The translations under genes were made by a program, and so were the position numbers. Below the pieces are notes generated by a model. That model saw nothing but the letters and a program-made list of their open reading frames with translations. It ran no database searches and was not told the DNA's origin. A stretch of DNA of 64,000 nt from Methanosarcina mazei S-6 (GTDB taxonomy: Archaea; Halobacteriota; Methanosarcinia; Methanosarcinales; Methanosarcinaceae): NCBI RefSeq assembly GCF_000970205.1, contig NZ_CP009512.1, positions 2,356,001-2,420,000 on the forward strand. Reading direction: 5' to 3'. Of this stretch, positions 62,318 to 64,000 are shown piece after piece. Position 1 is the first letter of the stretch, and the number at the start of each line of letters is the position of its first letter.

Positions 62318-63007
62318 ATGGAAGTAAGTAAAATAAGGATTCATGACCTTCCTGAAGAAGAACGACCGAGGGAACGGCTCATTAAGAACGGGCCTGAATC
62401 CCTTTCAAATGCTGAGCTTCTCGGGATAGTCCTGAGGACAGGCTCAAGGGAAGAAAATGTTATCAGCCTGTGCAGCCGGATACTCATGGAGTATAATATC
62501 AAGCAGCTCAGCCTTGCAAACGTTTCAAAGCTTATGCAGGTCAATGGGATAGGAAAGGCAAAAGCTGCACAGATAGCTGCGGTTTTTGAACTCGCAAGGC
62601 GGCTTGAAACCTTTGTGGAAGAGCCAAAAAGAAAAATATCTTCCCCAAAGGACGTCTATACCCTGATGTATCCTAAAATGCGTGAACAAAAAAAAGAAAA
62701 ATTTATAACGCTCTATCTTGATACAAAAAACCAGATACTTAAAGAAGAAGTGGTATCCATAGGCAGCCTGAATGCCAGTATCGTTCATCCGCGAGAGGTT
62801 TTTAAATCTGCACTTATGGAATCCTCGGCGTCCGTAATCATGGTCCATAACCATCCCTCTGGAGACCCGAGCCCGAGCAGGGAAGATATAATGGTTACTG
62901 AAAAACTGGTAGAAGGAGGAAAACTCCTTGGAATCGACATCCTTGACCACATAATTATAGGGGATGGCAGGTACGTAAGCCTTAAAGACGAAGGGTTTGT
63001 TAAATGA
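62318..63007 (+). CDS. radC: RadC-family JAB-domain protein
   Basis: A 229-residue RadC homologue: an N-terminal helix-hairpin-helix region (DLPEEERPRERLIKNG, SNAELLGIVLRTGS, LMQVNGIGKAKAAQIAA) and a C-terminal JAB/MPN metalloprotease-like domain with the zinc motif VHNHPSGDPSPSREDI. Despite the name, its role in DNA repair is unproven, and RadC proteins often travel with mobile elements. The ATG at 62318 follows GGGGATGG; the longer upstream frame has no ribosome site. Confidence 0.93.
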   Translation: MEVSKIRIHDLPEEERPRERLIKNGPESLSNAELLGIVLRTGSREENVISLCSRILMEYNIKQLSLANVSKLMQVNGIGKAKAAQIAAVFELARRLETFVEEPKRKISSPKDVYTLMYPKMREQKKEKFITLYLDTKNQILKEEVVSIGSLNASIVHPREVFKSALMESSASVIMVHNHPSGDPSPSREDIMVTEKLVEGGKLLGIDILDHIIIGDGRYVSLKDEGFVK

Positions 63008-63330
63008 GAACTCTAATAGAAGAGCTGTGAAGAATAGTAACAGAAGCCATAAATGAAGCTTCCATCAGAATACTTGAAATCATCCTGTAACGTCTAAAAG
63101 AATCTGAAAAATTATTACCTATTCTTCTAACACGCCCTGTAGTTTTAAACTTCTCTACCTGTTCAAATTTCCCTTACTTCTAATTCCTTATTTCTAATAA
63201 TTCATCGGGCCCGAAGAAGAAGAAAAAGATTCTAAATACATTTATTTGAAGTATAAACCCCTTATAGCCTGATTCTTCTGCCGGTCTAAAATGCTGAAAA
63301 GCTAGATAAATAAAATATGAGTTGAAATTT
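63008..63330. other. intergenic region, no gene seen
   Basis: AT-rich spacer between radC and the flavoprotein gene. It has a possible TATA element AAATAAAATATGAG (about 63308-63321) just before the next gene. Confidence 0.5.
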
Positions 63331-63900
63331 ATGAAAGTTTTAGGTATTAACGGAAGCGCGAGAAAAGACGGTAATACCGCAATCCTGATTAAAACGGTAT
63401 TTGATGAGCTCATGAAAGAAGGGATTGAAACCGAACTCATTCAGCTTTCAGAAAACAGAATAGAAGGCTGCAGAGCCTGTCATAAAAATAAGGATAAGCA
63501 ATGTGTAATTACAGATGATTTTTTCAATGAATGCCTTGCAAAAATGATAGCTTCAGATGGGATTATTCTTGGTTCTCCGGTATATTCTGCCGGTGTGACT
63601 TCTCAAATGAAAGCCTTAGTTGACAGAGCAAGTATGGTACTGGCAGGAAATAAAGGGTTACTTAAACATAAAGTTGGAGCATCCGTTATAGCTGCTCGCC
63701 GCGGCGGAGCTATCAGTGCTTTTGATACCCTGAATAACTTCCTGTACAGTAAAGAGATGATCCTTACAGGCTCAAGTTACTGGAATATGGTTTACGGAAA
63801 CGCCATAGGAGAAGTCGAACAGGATAAAGAAGGCATTGAAAATATGAAAAATCTCGGACAAAATATGGCATGGATTTTGAAGAAAATCCATAGTAGTTGA
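63331..63900 (+). CDS. iron-sulfur-flavoprotein-like NAD(P)H:FMN reductase
   Basis: A 189-residue flavodoxin-fold protein. MKVLGINGSARKDGNTA binds FMN phosphate, followed by a Cys-containing loop EGCRACHKNKDKQCVITDD, GIILGSPVYSAGVTSQMKALVDRA and IAARRGGAI. It resembles archaeal iron-sulfur flavoproteins (Isf), whose compact CX2CX2CX4-7C motif holds a [4Fe-4S] cluster; here only three cysteines are seen in the loop (CxxC then C eight residues later), so cluster binding is doubtful. It would transfer electrons between ferredoxin or NAD(P)H and an acceptor. The ATG at 63331 was chosen over the TTG at 63322 for its family-typical N-terminus. Confidence 0.85.
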   Translation: MKVLGINGSARKDGNTAILIKTVFDELMKEGIETELIQLSENRIEGCRACHKNKDKQCVITDDFFNECLAKMIASDGIILGSPVYSAGVTSQMKALVDRASMVLAGNKGLLKHKVGASVIAARRGGAISAFDTLNNFLYSKEMILTGSSYWNMVYGNAIGEVEQDKEGIENMKNLGQNMAWILKKIHSS

Positions 63901-64000
63901 GATTAAAGTTAGATTATTAAGGCTATTACAGTTAGATATTTGAGATTAGATGATAGAATCACAATAGTTAAGATGTGGTCAAGTAGTTAAGATTAATTTA

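Overview
The window looks like chromosome from a Methanosarcina-type methanogenic archaeon. The evidence is archaeal-style TATA boxes and short or absent leaders, and genes typical of methanogens: an MJ0301-like metallo-beta-lactamase fold protein of the tetrahydromethanopterin pathway, archaeal PheT and NcsA, FilR1-type regulators, adenosylcobalamin-dependent ribonucleotide reductase and the trpCBADFEG gene order. It also has a secreted disaggregatase-related protein of the kind known from Methanosarcina, and coding regions cut only by in-frame TAG, the codon Methanosarcina reads as pyrrolysine.

Layout. 0.7-6 kb: an acetolactate-synthase-like ThDP enzyme, then a ViaA-like VWA protein and a RavA-like MoxR ATPase, with a 74-bp higher-order repeat between the last two. 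6.4-9.8 kb: an IS110-family transposase gene broken by a complete 1560-bp IS66-family element (8-bp target duplication), followed by three 51-bp repeats. 9.9-24.4 kb: enolase, a small HTH regulator, a LolD-type ATPase with a PPC-domain protein, two tandem EamA transporters, NrdJ, cyclophilin, a glycoprotein-like secreted protein, a glycogen-debranching-type enzyme, a cyclase-family hydrolase and an F420-dependent (LLM) oxidoreductase. 24.8-32.2 kb: the complete tryptophan operon trpC-B-A-D-F-E-G, with a TGTACA box at the expected transcription start and a palindromic terminator. 32.3-46.1 kb: a helical hypothetical protein, the MBL-fold protein, RNase HII, diphthine-ammonia ligase, PheT, a DUF429 protein, a FilR1 regulator, an FGE-sulfatase-domain protein, PurS/PurQ and asparagine synthetase. 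46.6-64 kb: the disaggregatase-related surface protein, a CooC-like ATPase, two TPR proteins, a PASTA protein, a TctA-type permease, a pirin, NcsA, a membrane protein, a TudS/DUF523-like protein, molybdenum cofactor genes (MobA, MobB-MoaE fusion), RadC and an iron-sulfur-flavoprotein-like reductase.

The strongest unusual signal is amber recoding. Three unrelated genes (IS66 transposase, LLM oxidoreductase, diphthine-ammonia ligase) each read as one full-length family member when a single TAG is read through. None of these three breaks is TAA or TGA, and only two genes in the window end in TAG. Other notable points are a RavA-like ATPase with a Cys/His cluster, a CooC-like gene with no ATG/GTG/TTG start (ATA with a well-placed Shine-Dalgarno), simple-repeat DNA expanded inside trpE and the diphthine ligase gene, and a possible guide (bridge) RNA ahead of the IS110 gene. 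No rRNA, tRNA or CRISPR array was recognised.
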